From Neisseriaceae bacterium JH1-16 (GTDB lineage Bacteria > Pseudomonadota > Gammaproteobacteria > Burkholderiales > Chromobacteriaceae): a stretch of DNA of 64,000 bases. The DNA is taken from positions 241,462 to 305,461 of the forward strand of contig JAPDNP010000006.1 in assembly GCA_025989215.1 (NCBI GenBank), in the 5' to 3' direction. The notes below the pieces were generated by a model that was not told the origin of the DNA, did not search any database, and saw only the letters and a program-made list of their open reading frames with translations. A program made the translations under genes and the position numbers. This document shows, piece after piece, positions 26,608-34,869 of the stretch (position 1 is the first letter of the stretch; each line of letters opens with the position of its first letter).

Positions 26608-27323
26608 AACGGGCATTGGTCAGTGGCGGCAGCGGTGGCATCGGCGCGGCAATCTGCAGAAGGTTGGCCGAACAGGGCCACGAGGTGCTGATTCACGCCA
26701 ACCGCGGCCTCGACCGCGCCGAGGTGCTGGCGGCCGAACTGCAGGCGGCGGGACACTGCGCCCGTGCCATTGCGTTCGACGTGACGTCGGCCGAACAGAG
26801 CGCCGCGGCGCTCGAGGCGCTGCTGGAAGACGGACCGATCCAGATCCTGGTCAACAACGCCGGGGTGCACGACGATGCGGTGTTGCCGGGCATGCGCGCC
26901 GAGCAGTGGCACAACGTGCTCGACGTGTCGCTGAACGGCTTCTTCCACGTCACCCAGCCCTTGCTGATGCCGATGATCCGCACCCGCTGGGGGCGCATCG
27001 TCAACGTCAGCTCGGTGGCGGCGCTGGCCGGCAACCGCGGCCAGGTCAACTACGCGGCGGCCAAGGCCGGCCTGCACGGCGCCACCAAGTCGCTGGCGCT
27101 GGAGCTGGCCAGCCGCGGCATCACCGTCAACGCGGTGGCGCCGGGCATTATCGATACCGAGATGAGCGAGAGCGCCTTCGACGCCGCCGCGATCAAGCAG
27201 ATGGTGCCGATGCAGCGCGCCGGCCGTCCCGACGAGGTGGCGGCGCTGGTCGGTTTCCTGTGCTCGGACGACGCGGCGTATATCTCGGGGCAGGTGCTGT
27301 CGATCAACGGGGCGATGTACTGA
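26604..27323 (+). CDS. 3-ketoacyl-ACP reductase (FabG/ApeQ-like)
   Basis: 239 residues of classical SDR. SGGSGGIGAAI is the nucleotide-binding loop, ILVNNAGVHDD the NNAG motif, and NVSSVAALAGNRGQVNYAAAKAGL supplies the catalytic Ser-Tyr-Lys; PGIIDTEMSE follows. It reduces each beta-keto group during chain extension. It is the last gene of the run that began at 16305. The E. coli locus continues with a further KS (ApeR); none is seen here. Confidence 0.92.
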   Translation: MKRALVSGGSGGIGAAICRRLAEQGHEVLIHANRGLDRAEVLAAELQAAGHCARAIAFDVTSAEQSAAALEALLEDGPIQILVNNAGVHDDAVLPGMRAEQWHNVLDVSLNGFFHVTQPLLMPMIRTRWGRIVNVSSVAALAGNRGQVNYAAAKAGLHGATKSLALELASRGITVNAVAPGIIDTEMSESAFDAAAIKQMVPMQRAGRPDEVAALVGFLCSDDAAYISGQVLSINGAMY

Positions 27324-27480
27324 GCCCATCAGAACGTCGGACCCGGTGGAAGATGGCTTGCGCTTCGCTCATCGCAACGGGGGCTGGTTCTGCTGCATGG
27401 CGCGAAGCGTTAGGCTGGCCAACGTAGGGGAGGCCGACGGCCGTAACCCATCGGGGGCGCGGGCGACGTGTACCCGCTAG

Positions 27481-28257
27481 TCAGCGGACCTTGCGCATCG
27501 TCAGCCGCCGCCACGCTAGCCACGGCAGGCGCAGCACGAAGCCGGTGAACAGCCGGCTGTGCATGCCGGACAATAGCAGGTTGTCGCGCAGGTAGTTGAA
27601 GTGCGACACGCCGCCCTCGTCGGGCTGGAAGTAACGCACCGGGCAGGGCAGGTTGACCGGGCGCACGCCGCGCCAGCACAGCCGTACCGCCGCCTCGGGG
27701 TCGAAGTCGAAGCGGCGCATCCAGCGCTGCTGCATCACCGCGATCAGCGGGACAATCGGATAGACGCGAAAGCCGAACAGCGAGTCGCCGATACCCATCC
27801 ACAGCGTTTCCAGATTGGCCCAGCCGTTCGACACCTTGCGTCCCCATACCCGTAAGCGCGGCGCGCTGGCGTCGAACTGCGGCATGCCCAGCACCATCGA
27901 GTCGGGCTCGGCCGCCGAGCGCGTCATGAAGACGGGGATCTGATCGGCCGGATGCTGGCCGTCCGAATCCATCGTCAGCGCATGGGTGAAACCGGCCGCT
28001 TCGGCCAACTGCAGTCCGTGCAGCACCGCCGCGCCCTTGCCCTGGTTGTCTGGCAGCACCTCCACGCGCAGGCCGTCGTCCTCGGCCGCCATCGCCAGCA
28101 GCCCCTCTGCACTGCCGTCGTCGCTGCCGTCGACGATCACCCAGACCGGATTCCATTGCGCCCGTGCGGCGCGCACCGTCTCGTAGACCTTGGGGCCGGG
28201 GTTGTAGCTGGGGATCAGCACCAGATGGCTGGTCGATGGCGTGTTGCAGACTGTCAT
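27481..28257 (-). CDS. Family 2 glycosyltransferase beside the pigment cluster
   Basis: 258 residues of GT-A fold. VLIPSYNPGPKVYETVRA, VIVDGSDDGSAEGL, NQGKGAAVLHGLQLAEAAGFTHALTMDSDGQH (DxD-like DSDGQ) are the family-2 motifs. No C-terminal membrane helices are evident. Such enzymes occur in aryl polyene loci and could attach a sugar, which would fit the deacetylase. It is convergent with the ketoreductase; the start overlaps the acyltransferase stop by 4 bases. Confidence 0.88.
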   Translation of the reverse strand: MTVCNTPSTSHLVLIPSYNPGPKVYETVRAARAQWNPVWVIVDGSDDGSAEGLLAMAAEDDGLRVEVLPDNQGKGAAVLHGLQLAEAAGFTHALTMDSDGQHPADQIPVFMTRSAAEPDSMVLGMPQFDASAPRLRVWGRKVSNGWANLETLWMGIGDSLFGFRVYPIVPLIAVMQQRWMRRFDFDPEAAVRLCWRGVRPVNLPCPVRYFQPDEGGVSHFNYLRDNLLLSGMHSRLFTGFVLRLPWLAWRRLTMRKVR

Positions 28258-29036
28258 TCTTTACTCGTCATGGTGCCCGGCGCGGTGAGCGCGTCGGCGA
28301 TATGCTGTTCCAGCCGCTGGGTGAGCCTGCGCATGTCGGTGTCGGGGGCGAAACGCTCGCCCAGGCGTATCCGGTAGTGCACCGGCAGGATCGGCAGCTT
28401 CAGCACCGGCCAGCCCTTGCACAGATAGGCCGAGTCGGTCTCGAAGATCAGCGTCTGCACCGGCACGCCGGAACGCTTGGCGATCAGCGCCGCGCTCGGG
28501 CCAAAGGGGCTGAGCGGGTGATGGCGGCTGCGCCCCCCTTCGGGGAACAGCAGCACCTGGCCGCCGAGCTGCAGCGCCTGACAGGCGCTCATCACCATCG
28601 CCAGCGGCGCGTCGTTCGGGATATAGCCGGCCATCCGGGAGGGCGCGCCGAACAGCGGGTTGCGCAGCAGGCTGGCCTTCATCACGCAGGCGACGTCGGG
28701 CAGGCGCGAGATCGGCATCAGCGCGTCGAGCAGGCCGGGATGGTTGCCGATCAGGATCAGCGGACCCGCGTCGTAGAGGGCGTCCAGCTCGTCGAGCTCG
28801 AAGCTGAAGATACCGAGCCGGGCGAGGGCGGCGATGTAGAAGCGCAGGCCGTGCATCGTCACCCTGCGGCCCAGGCGTCGCCCGGTGTTGGCAGGCAGTA
28901 TCAGGCGCAGCGGCAGTGCGATGGCGCCCCAGCCCAAGCAGAGCACGGCCAGCAGCAGCCAGCCCAGCGCCAGGCGCAACGCATCGAGCGGGCGGCGCAA
29001 CAGGTCGGACGGGCTTGGCTGCAGACGGTGGGTCAT
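28254..29036 (-). CDS. PlsC-like 1-acylglycerol-phosphate acyltransferase family
   Basis: 260 residues with one membrane helix at about 20-45 (LALGWLLLAVLCLGWGAIALPLRLIL). ILIGNHPGLLDALMPI is motif I (NHX4D) and GGQVLLFPEGGRSR is motif III (FPEG). In this context it may acylate the pigment's glycerolipid anchor rather than serve general phospholipid synthesis; this is inference. Paired with the glycosyltransferase by a 4-base overlap. Confidence 0.88.
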   Translation of the reverse strand: MTHRLQPSPSDLLRRPLDALRLALGWLLLAVLCLGWGAIALPLRLILPANTGRRLGRRVTMHGLRFYIAALARLGIFSFELDELDALYDAGPLILIGNHPGLLDALMPISRLPDVACVMKASLLRNPLFGAPSRMAGYIPNDAPLAMVMSACQALQLGGQVLLFPEGGRSRHHPLSPFGPSAALIAKRSGVPVQTLIFETDSAYLCKGWPVLKLPILPVHYRIRLGERFAPDTDMRRLTQRLEQHIADALTAPGTMTSKE

Positions 29037-29194
29037 GTGAAACGAAGGCTCGGTCGGCTGTGGGCAAAAGAAAATCCGCCGGTCAATTGGCCATTGAAGC
29101 GGCGGATGCTCGGAATCTTACGAAGATCAGACTGCACGCTGATGACAGCCCGACTTCTCAATGGCGAAAATTATCCGGGGGGTGGATACCTCCG

Positions 29195-30064
29195 TCAAGC
29201 CGGCTCGCTTGTGCGGTGCCGGTCGGACTCGGACTGGGTCGCGTCGCGCAGATGCCGATACAGTAGCGCCACTGCCGGCTGCTGCAGCGCCTGGGCGGCG
29301 AAGCACAGGCCGACGCGGCGCGTCAGCGCCGGGCCGTCGAGCGGCCGGGCGACGATGCCGGGGCGTTCGGCCAACAACGAGGCCGGCAGCAGCGCTAGAC
29401 CCAGCCCGGCCGCCACCATATGGGCGGCCAGCGTCAGACTGCCGGCCTGCGCCGCCACCGCCAGCGCGGCCCCGCCTGCGCCCGGCAGCGCCACCAGCCG
29501 CTGGTGGGACGGGTGATCGGGGCAGCAGATCCAGTCGGCCTCTGCCAGCGCGGCCGGGTCAAGCTGTGCGGCGCGGGCGAGCGGGTGATCGGCGGGCAGC
29601 GCCAGCACGAATGGGTCCTCCCATAGCAGCAGGAACAGCTCGTCCTCGCAGCGTTCCTCCTCGGCGGCCAGCCGCACCTCGCCGCCGCAGCCTTCCACCA
29701 CGGTCAGCAGCAGCGTCGGCACCGCGGCGCAGGCGCGACGCAGGAACTCGCTGACCTGGCCTGGCCCCAGGTCGGCTTCCACCCCGACCGTCAGTGGCAG
29801 GCAGCTGCGCCGCTCGCGGAACAGCGCGCCGAGCCGCTCGCTGTCGGCCACCAACCGCTGCGCTTGCGGATAGAGCAGGCGGGCGTCCTCGGTGACCTCG
29901 ACGCCGCGCACCCGGCGCTCGAACAGGGTGGTGCCGAGCGTTTCCTCCAACTGGCGGATGGTGACCGACAGCGTCGGCTGGCTAACGCACAGGCGCTGGG
30001 CCGCGCCGGTGATGTTGCGTTCCTCGAACACGGCGAGGAAGGCCTTCAGTAGGCGGATATCCAT
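29195..30064 (-). CDS. LysR-type transcriptional regulator
   Basis: 289 residues. The N-terminal winged helix (MDIRLLKAFLAVFEERNITGAAQRLCVSQPTLSVTIRQLEETLGTTLFER) is canonical and a periplasmic-binding-like effector domain follows. It is divergent from the SDR at 30176 with 111 bases between them, the usual layout in which the regulator controls the divergent gene. The intergenic DNA has ATCCA/TGGAT half-sites at about 30094 and 30119 that could be its operator. Confidence 0.9.
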   Translation of the reverse strand: MDIRLLKAFLAVFEERNITGAAQRLCVSQPTLSVTIRQLEETLGTTLFERRVRGVEVTEDARLLYPQAQRLVADSERLGALFRERRSCLPLTVGVEADLGPGQVSEFLRRACAAVPTLLLTVVEGCGGEVRLAAEEERCEDELFLLLWEDPFVLALPADHPLARAAQLDPAALAEADWICCPDHPSHQRLVALPGAGGAALAVAAQAGSLTLAAHMVAAGLGLALLPASLLAERPGIVARPLDGPALTRRVGLCFAAQALQQPAVALLYRHLRDATQSESDRHRTSEPA

Positions 30065-30175
30065 AGATAAGTCCGATGGATGGTACAGAAATAATCCATT
30101 TTTCAGCCGATGTCAGGCTGGATAAACTGGATTCCTGCTTCTATTCATACATTGTTTCTATCGATGGAGTCCACC

Positions 30176-30898
30176 ATGAGCCTGCCGCTGATCGTCATCA
30201 CCGGTGCCAGTTCCGGCATCGGCGCCGCCACCGCCCGCCTGCTGTCCGAGCGTGGTTACCCCCTGCTGTTGCTGGCCCGCCGCCTCGACCGGCTCGAAGC
30301 GCTGCAACTGCCGAACACGCTGAGCCGCGCCGTCGACGTCACCGACCGAGCCGCGCTCGTCGCGGCAGTGGCCGAGGCCGAGCAGCACTTCGGCCCGGCC
30401 GATGCCATCGTCAACAACGCCGGGGTGATGCTGTTGGGCGAGATGCAGCGTCAGGACCCGGCCGAGTGGGACACCATGCTGGACGTCAACGTGAAGGGCC
30501 TGCTCAACGGCGTTCACGCGGTCCTTGCAGGCATGGTGGCGCGCCGCCACGGCACCATCATCAATGTCAGCTCGGTGGCCGGACGCAAGACTTACGCCAG
30601 CCATGTCGCTTACTGCGGCACCAAGTTCGCGGTGCACGCGGTGTCGGAAAACCTGCGCCAGGAGGTGTCGGAGCACAATGTGCGGGTGATCACCATCGCG
30701 CCCGGCGCGGTGGAGACCGAGCTGCTCGGCCACACCACCGATGTGGCGATCAGGCAGGATTACCAGGACTGGAAGGAGCAGATCGGCGGCGTACTGCGTG
30801 CCGAGGACGTGGCCGAGGCGATCCGCTTTGCCTATGAGCAGCCCCAGTCGGTATCCATCCGCGAGATCGTGCTCACCGCCACCGCCCAGGCGGCCTGA
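30176..30898 (+). CDS. Short-chain dehydrogenase/reductase
   Basis: 240 residues. VITGASSGIGAATARLLSERG binds the cofactor, IVNNAGVMLLG is NNAG, and NVSSVAGRKTYASHVAYCGTKFAVHAVSENLRQEV gives Ser-Tyr-Lys. The sequence resembles the YdfG-like 3-hydroxy acid/serine dehydrogenase branch, but the substrate cannot be read out. ATG at 30176 is preferred because GGAG lies about 7 bases upstream. Divergent from a LysR gene, which probably regulates it. Confidence 0.9.
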   Translation: MSLPLIVITGASSGIGAATARLLSERGYPLLLLARRLDRLEALQLPNTLSRAVDVTDRAALVAAVAEAEQHFGPADAIVNNAGVMLLGEMQRQDPAEWDTMLDVNVKGLLNGVHAVLAGMVARRHGTIINVSSVAGRKTYASHVAYCGTKFAVHAVSENLRQEVSEHNVRVITIAPGAVETELLGHTTDVAIRQDYQDWKEQIGGVLRAEDVAEAIRFAYEQPQSVSIREIVLTATAQAA

Positions 30899-30921
30899 GC
30901 GCCTGCGGACCAAGGGGCAGC

Positions 30922-30969
30922 GAGGCGAAAAAGCGGAGGGGGCACATCGCCCGTAAGCATTTTTGCCTC
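30922..30969. terminator. Hairpin between the convergent SDR and cobA genes
   Basis: GAGGCGAAAAAGC pairs imperfectly with GCATTTTTGCCTC. A-rich and T-rich arms on both sides allow termination in both directions between the convergent genes. Confidence 0.5.
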
Positions 30970-31034
30970 ATTTCGATTCTGGATTGACCGAGCACCGCGG
31001 AGTGTGGGCCGAGCCTGAGGCAGAGCAGGGCAGG

Positions 31035-31775
31035 TTAGGCGACCTGCTGCTGTCGACTTGGCCGCGACAGGGCACCAAGCGCGTCGCCGACCAGGATGAT
31101 CGCCGGGCTGCCGAGGCCGGCCGCCTGCGCGTCGCAGGCCAGCTGCCCAAGCGTGCTCACCAGTCGCTGCTCGCGGTCGGTGCTCGCCCACTGCACGACG
31201 GCGGTCGGGGTGGACGCGGGCAGGGTGCGGGCTAGGCCGGCGGCGACGCTGGCGATCCGGCTCATGCCCATGTAGATCACTAACGTGGTGCCGGTCGCGG
31301 CGAGCGCGTCCCAGTCGGGCTCGGAGTCGTCCTGTGCATGCGCGGTGACGAAGGTGACGCCGCGGCAATGCTCGCGGTGCGTCAGCGACACGCCAAGGCT
31401 CGCCGCGGCGGCGAGGCCCGAGCTGATGCCGTTGACGATCTCGACCGAGACGCCGGCCGCTTCGAGGTAGGCGATTTCCTCGCCGGCGCGGCCGAACAGC
31501 AGCACCTCGCCACCCTTCACCCGCACCACCGTCTTGCCCTGCAGAGCGTAGCGGCGCATCAGCCGCTGGATGAAGTCCTGCGGCGTCGACTTGCAGCCGC
31601 CGCGCTTGCCGACGCGGATCACCCGCGCCTGCGGCGCGAGCGTGACGATCTCGGCGTTCGCGAGATCGTCGAGCAGCAGCATGTCGGCCGCGGCGAGCGC
31701 CTTTACCGCCTTCAGCGTCAGCAGGTCCAGGTCGCCCGGCCCTGCACCGAGCAGGATCACTTTGCCTTGTTTCAT
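31035..31775 (-). CDS. cobA: Uroporphyrinogen-III C-methyltransferase (siroheme branch)
   Basis: 246 residues of single-domain SUMT. VILLGAGPGDLDLLTLKAVKAL, RVIRVGKRGGCKSTPQDFIQRLM, VVRVKGGEVLLFGRAGEEI and GISSGLAAAASLGVSLTHREHCRGVTFVTAH are the family signatures. It makes precorrin-2, the precursor of siroheme. Siroheme is the prosthetic group of the nitrite reductase NirB, and the gene is the last of the nitrate operon, 15 bases after nasA. No CysG-type oxidase/chelatase domain is fused, so those steps are encoded elsewhere. Confidence 0.95.
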   Translation of the reverse strand: MKQGKVILLGAGPGDLDLLTLKAVKALAAADMLLLDDLANAEIVTLAPQARVIRVGKRGGCKSTPQDFIQRLMRRYALQGKTVVRVKGGEVLLFGRAGEEIAYLEAAGVSVEIVNGISSGLAAAASLGVSLTHREHCRGVTFVTAHAQDDSEPDWDALAATGTTLVIYMGMSRIASVAAGLARTLPASTPTAVVQWASTDREQRLVSTLGQLACDAQAAGLGSPAIILVGDALGALSRPSRQQQVA

Positions 31776-31790
31776 CTCTTCATCCCCCTC

Positions 31791-34490
31791 TTAAGCCGCC
31801 TGCGGCGCGGTTGCCGCGCACAGGCGTTTCAGTTCCGGCACGCAGGAGCCGCAGACGCTGCCGCAGCCGAGCGTGGCTTTCAGTTCATTGACGTCGGCGC
31901 CGCGCTCGATCGCCGCGCGGATCTGCGCCTCGCCGACCTGAGTGCAGTTGCAGACGACGCGGTCGCGCGGCGCGGCCACTACACCCTTCGGCGAGAACAC
32001 TGCGAGGCGCGGGCCGTGCCATGGTTCGCCTGCCAGCAAGGTGTCGAGCAGCGCGTCGCCGCCGGCCGCATCGCCGGCGAACACGAAGCCGGCGAGTTTG
32101 TCGTCGCTCCAGCCGACCCGTTTCACCACGCCGCGGCGCGCGTCGCGGTACTCGAGCACATCCGGCCCCGGCTGCAGGCCGAGCGCGGCGAACAGGCGCT
32201 CGAGCCAGCCGGCCGGCGCGCTGTTGCAGGCGGCGCGCAGCACCAGTGTGTCGTCGCCCTGCAGGCTGATCGCGGCGTAGTCGCAGTCGACGAGCAAGGG
32301 CTGCACCGCCGCGTGCAGCGCGAGCAGGTCGCTTGAGCGGCAGGCGGCGATCGCGCGCCACGGGAGCTGAGCGCGTTCGATGCGCACCGCCGCGTGCTTC
32401 AGTTCCGGCTGGAACGAGCGGCCGTCGACCTTGGCTGTGCTCGTCTCGTTGATGCCGCCCGAGTTGAGAAACTGGCCGCTCCAGTGCATCGCGGCGAACA
32501 CGCTGCCGCTTTGTACCTCGTCGGACACCGCCAGCGGCAGCACCAGCCCGCCGCGCTTGCTCTCGACGCGCACTAGCTCGCCGGCCTTCAGGCCGCGCCG
32601 CTCGGCGTCGTTCGGGTGCATCGTCAGCGATGGCTCCGGCGTGTGCGAGAACAGCTGCGGCACGCGGCCGGTGCGGCTCATGCCGTGCCACTGGTCGCGC
32701 AGCCGGCCGGTCAGCAGGTGGAACGGGTAGCGCGCGCTGGTCGGCTCGGCGACCGGCTTGTACGGTGTCGCGTGAAAGCGAGCGCGTCCGTCGGCCGTCG
32801 CGAACACGCCGTCGGTGTAGCGACGCTCCAGCCCCGTCGCGGCGCCCACCGGCAGCGGCCACTGCAGTGGGCCGTCCGCCTCGAGCCGGGCGTAGTCGAG
32901 CCCGCCGATGTCGAGGTCGCGGCCGACGGTCAGGCCGGCGTGTTCGTCGAACAGCTCGGCCGGGCTCTGGTACGGGAACAGCGACGGGGACTCGGGATAG
33001 AGCAGCGCCTCGATGCGGCGTGCCGTCTCGGCGGCGATCCACCAGTCCGGCTTCGCCTCGCCGGGAGCCTCGACGGCGGCGCGTACCCGCGAGATGCGCC
33101 GCTCGGAATTGGTCACCGTGCCGCTCTTCTCGCCCCAGGTGGTGGCCGGCAGCAGCACGTCGGCGAACGGCACGGTGTCGGTGTTGGCGAACGCCTCCTG
33201 CACGACGACGAACTCGGCCGCCGCCAGCGCTTCGGCAACGTTGCCGAGGTCGGGCAGCGAGTGCGCCGGGTTGGTGCAGGCGATCCACACCGCCTTGATC
33301 CGGCCGTCGCGGATCGCGTCGAACATCGCCACTGCCGGCAGGCCCGGTTCGGCCGACAGCCGCTCGACCGGCACGCCCCACGCGTCGGCGACCTCGGCGC
33401 GGTGCTCGGCGTTGGCTATGTCGCGGTGTGCGGCGAGCATCGTCGCCATGCCGCCGACCTCGCGCCCGCCCATCGCGTTGGGCTGGCCGGTCAGCGAGAA
33501 CGGGCCGGCGCCGGGCTTGCCGATCTGGCCGGTCGCCAGGTGCAGGTTGATCAGCGCGAAGTTCTTGTCGGTGCCGTGGCTCGACTGGTTCAGACCCATG
33601 CAGTACAGCGACAGGCTCGCAGGGCTGCGGCCGAACCACTCGGCGGCGGTGATCAGGTCGGCCTCGAGGATGCCGCACAGCTCGGCGGCCATCTTCGGCG
33701 TGTAGTCGCGTACCAGCGTCTTCAGTTCAGGAAAACCGTCGGTGTGCCCAGCGACGTAATCGGCGTCGATCAGCCCCTCCCAGATCAGGTGGTGCAGCAT
33801 GCCGTTGAACAGCGCGACGTCGGTGCCCGGCTGGATCGCCAGGTGCAGGTCGGCCATCGCCGCGGTGTCGGTGCGGCGCGGGTCGACGACGATCCATTTG
33901 ATGTCAGGGTTGGCCGAACGGGCGGACTCGAGGCGGCGGAACAGCACCGGGTGCGCGTACGCCATATTGCTGCCGGCGAAAAGCACGCAGTCGGCGAGCT
34001 CCAGGTCCTCGTAGCAGGTCGGCGGGCCGTCGGCGCCGAGCGCGAGCTTGTACGCGGTCACCGCGCTCGACATGCACAGCCGCGAGTTGGTGTCGATGTT
34101 GTTGGTGCCGATCAGCCCCTTCGCGAGCTTGTTGAACGCGTAGTAGTCCTCGGTCAACAGCTGGCCGGACACGTAGAACGCCACCGCATCGGGGCCGTGG
34201 CGGCGCACGATGTCGGCGAAGCGCTCGGCGACCGTGTCGAGCGCGGCGTCCCAGTCGACGCGCTGGCGTTCGGCGTCGCGGGTCAGCCGCATCTCGGGGT
34301 AGAGCGCGCGGCCGGTCAGGCTCGCTGCGGTCGCCGGCAGGTTCATGCCCTTGGTGCACAGCCGGCCGAAGTTGGCCGGGTGGTCGGGGTCGCCGGCGAT
34401 GCCGGTGATGCGGCCGTTCTCGCTTTCGATCAGAACGCCGCAGCCGACGCCGCAGTAGCAGCAGGTGGATTGGGTGATGGTCTTTGCCAT
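31791..34490 (-). CDS. nasA: Assimilatory nitrate reductase, molybdopterin subunit
   Basis: 899 residues. STCCYCGVGCGVLIE ... GRLCTKG near the N-terminus holds the [4Fe-4S] cluster; the molybdopterin-binding body follows (NSRLCMSSAVTAYKLALG, YCMGLNQSSHGTDKN, TGQIGKPGAGPFSLTGQPNAMGGREVGG). The C-terminal 60 residues form a BFD-like [2Fe-2S] domain, VVCNCTQVGEAQI ... CGSVCGSCVPEL. It reduces nitrate to nitrite in the cytoplasm. Start at 34490 has AAGGTG upstream. It sits between nirD and cobA in one transcription unit. Confidence 0.95.
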   Translation of the reverse strand: MAKTITQSTCCYCGVGCGVLIESENGRITGIAGDPDHPANFGRLCTKGMNLPATAASLTGRALYPEMRLTRDAERQRVDWDAALDTVAERFADIVRRHGPDAVAFYVSGQLLTEDYYAFNKLAKGLIGTNNIDTNSRLCMSSAVTAYKLALGADGPPTCYEDLELADCVLFAGSNMAYAHPVLFRRLESARSANPDIKWIVVDPRRTDTAAMADLHLAIQPGTDVALFNGMLHHLIWEGLIDADYVAGHTDGFPELKTLVRDYTPKMAAELCGILEADLITAAEWFGRSPASLSLYCMGLNQSSHGTDKNFALINLHLATGQIGKPGAGPFSLTGQPNAMGGREVGGMATMLAAHRDIANAEHRAEVADAWGVPVERLSAEPGLPAVAMFDAIRDGRIKAVWIACTNPAHSLPDLGNVAEALAAAEFVVVQEAFANTDTVPFADVLLPATTWGEKSGTVTNSERRISRVRAAVEAPGEAKPDWWIAAETARRIEALLYPESPSLFPYQSPAELFDEHAGLTVGRDLDIGGLDYARLEADGPLQWPLPVGAATGLERRYTDGVFATADGRARFHATPYKPVAEPTSARYPFHLLTGRLRDQWHGMSRTGRVPQLFSHTPEPSLTMHPNDAERRGLKAGELVRVESKRGGLVLPLAVSDEVQSGSVFAAMHWSGQFLNSGGINETSTAKVDGRSFQPELKHAAVRIERAQLPWRAIAACRSSDLLALHAAVQPLLVDCDYAAISLQGDDTLVLRAACNSAPAGWLERLFAALGLQPGPDVLEYRDARRGVVKRVGWSDDKLAGFVFAGDAAGGDALLDTLLAGEPWHGPRLAVFSPKGVVAAPRDRVVCNCTQVGEAQIRAAIERGADVNELKATLGCGSVCGSCVPELKRLCAATAPQAA

Positions 34491-34534
34491 GTCGTTCACC
34501 TTTGGTGTCGCCAAGAGCCGTAGGGTGTTTGCGG

Positions 34535-34858
34535 TCACAGGACGAGAAAGACCTCGCCGTTTTCCACTTTCACCGGAAAGCGCCGCGCACAGCCGACATC
34601 CGGCGCCTTCGCTTCGCCACTGGTAAGGTCGATGTTCCAGCTATGCAGCGGACAGGTGACCGTCTCGCCGTGGACGATGCCTTGCGATAGCGGCCCCGCC
34701 TTGTGCGGGCAGCGGTCCAGCAGCGCGAACACCGTGTCGGCGGCGGTGCGGAACACCGCGATATTGCCGGCGTCGCGTGTTATCACGCGGCTGCCGAGCA
34801 GCGGGATGTCGTCGACGGCGCAGACGCGCAGCCAGGGTTTTTCGGTGGGCATGTTCAT
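34535..34858 (-). CDS. nirD: Nitrite reductase small subunit, Rieske-type
   Basis: 107 residues. Unlike E. coli NirD, which has lost the iron-sulfur ligands, this protein keeps a full Rieske motif: CPHKAGPLSQG (CxH) and CPLHSW (CxxH), so it probably binds a [2Fe-2S] cluster. It partners NirB in the NADH-dependent reduction of nitrite to ammonium. The gene starts 12 bases after nirB. Confidence 0.93.
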   Translation of the reverse strand: MNMPTEKPWLRVCAVDDIPLLGSRVITRDAGNIAVFRTAADTVFALLDRCPHKAGPLSQGIVHGETVTCPLHSWNIDLTSGEAKAPDVGCARRFPVKVENGEVFLVL

Positions 34859-34869
34859 GGCGGCGCTCC

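Noticed and set aside
32616..34523. 635-codon frame antisense to nasA, and a 604-codon frame at 35416-37230 antisense to nirB
   Set aside because: GC-rich codon bias opens the opposite frames; nasA and nirB motifs are unambiguous.
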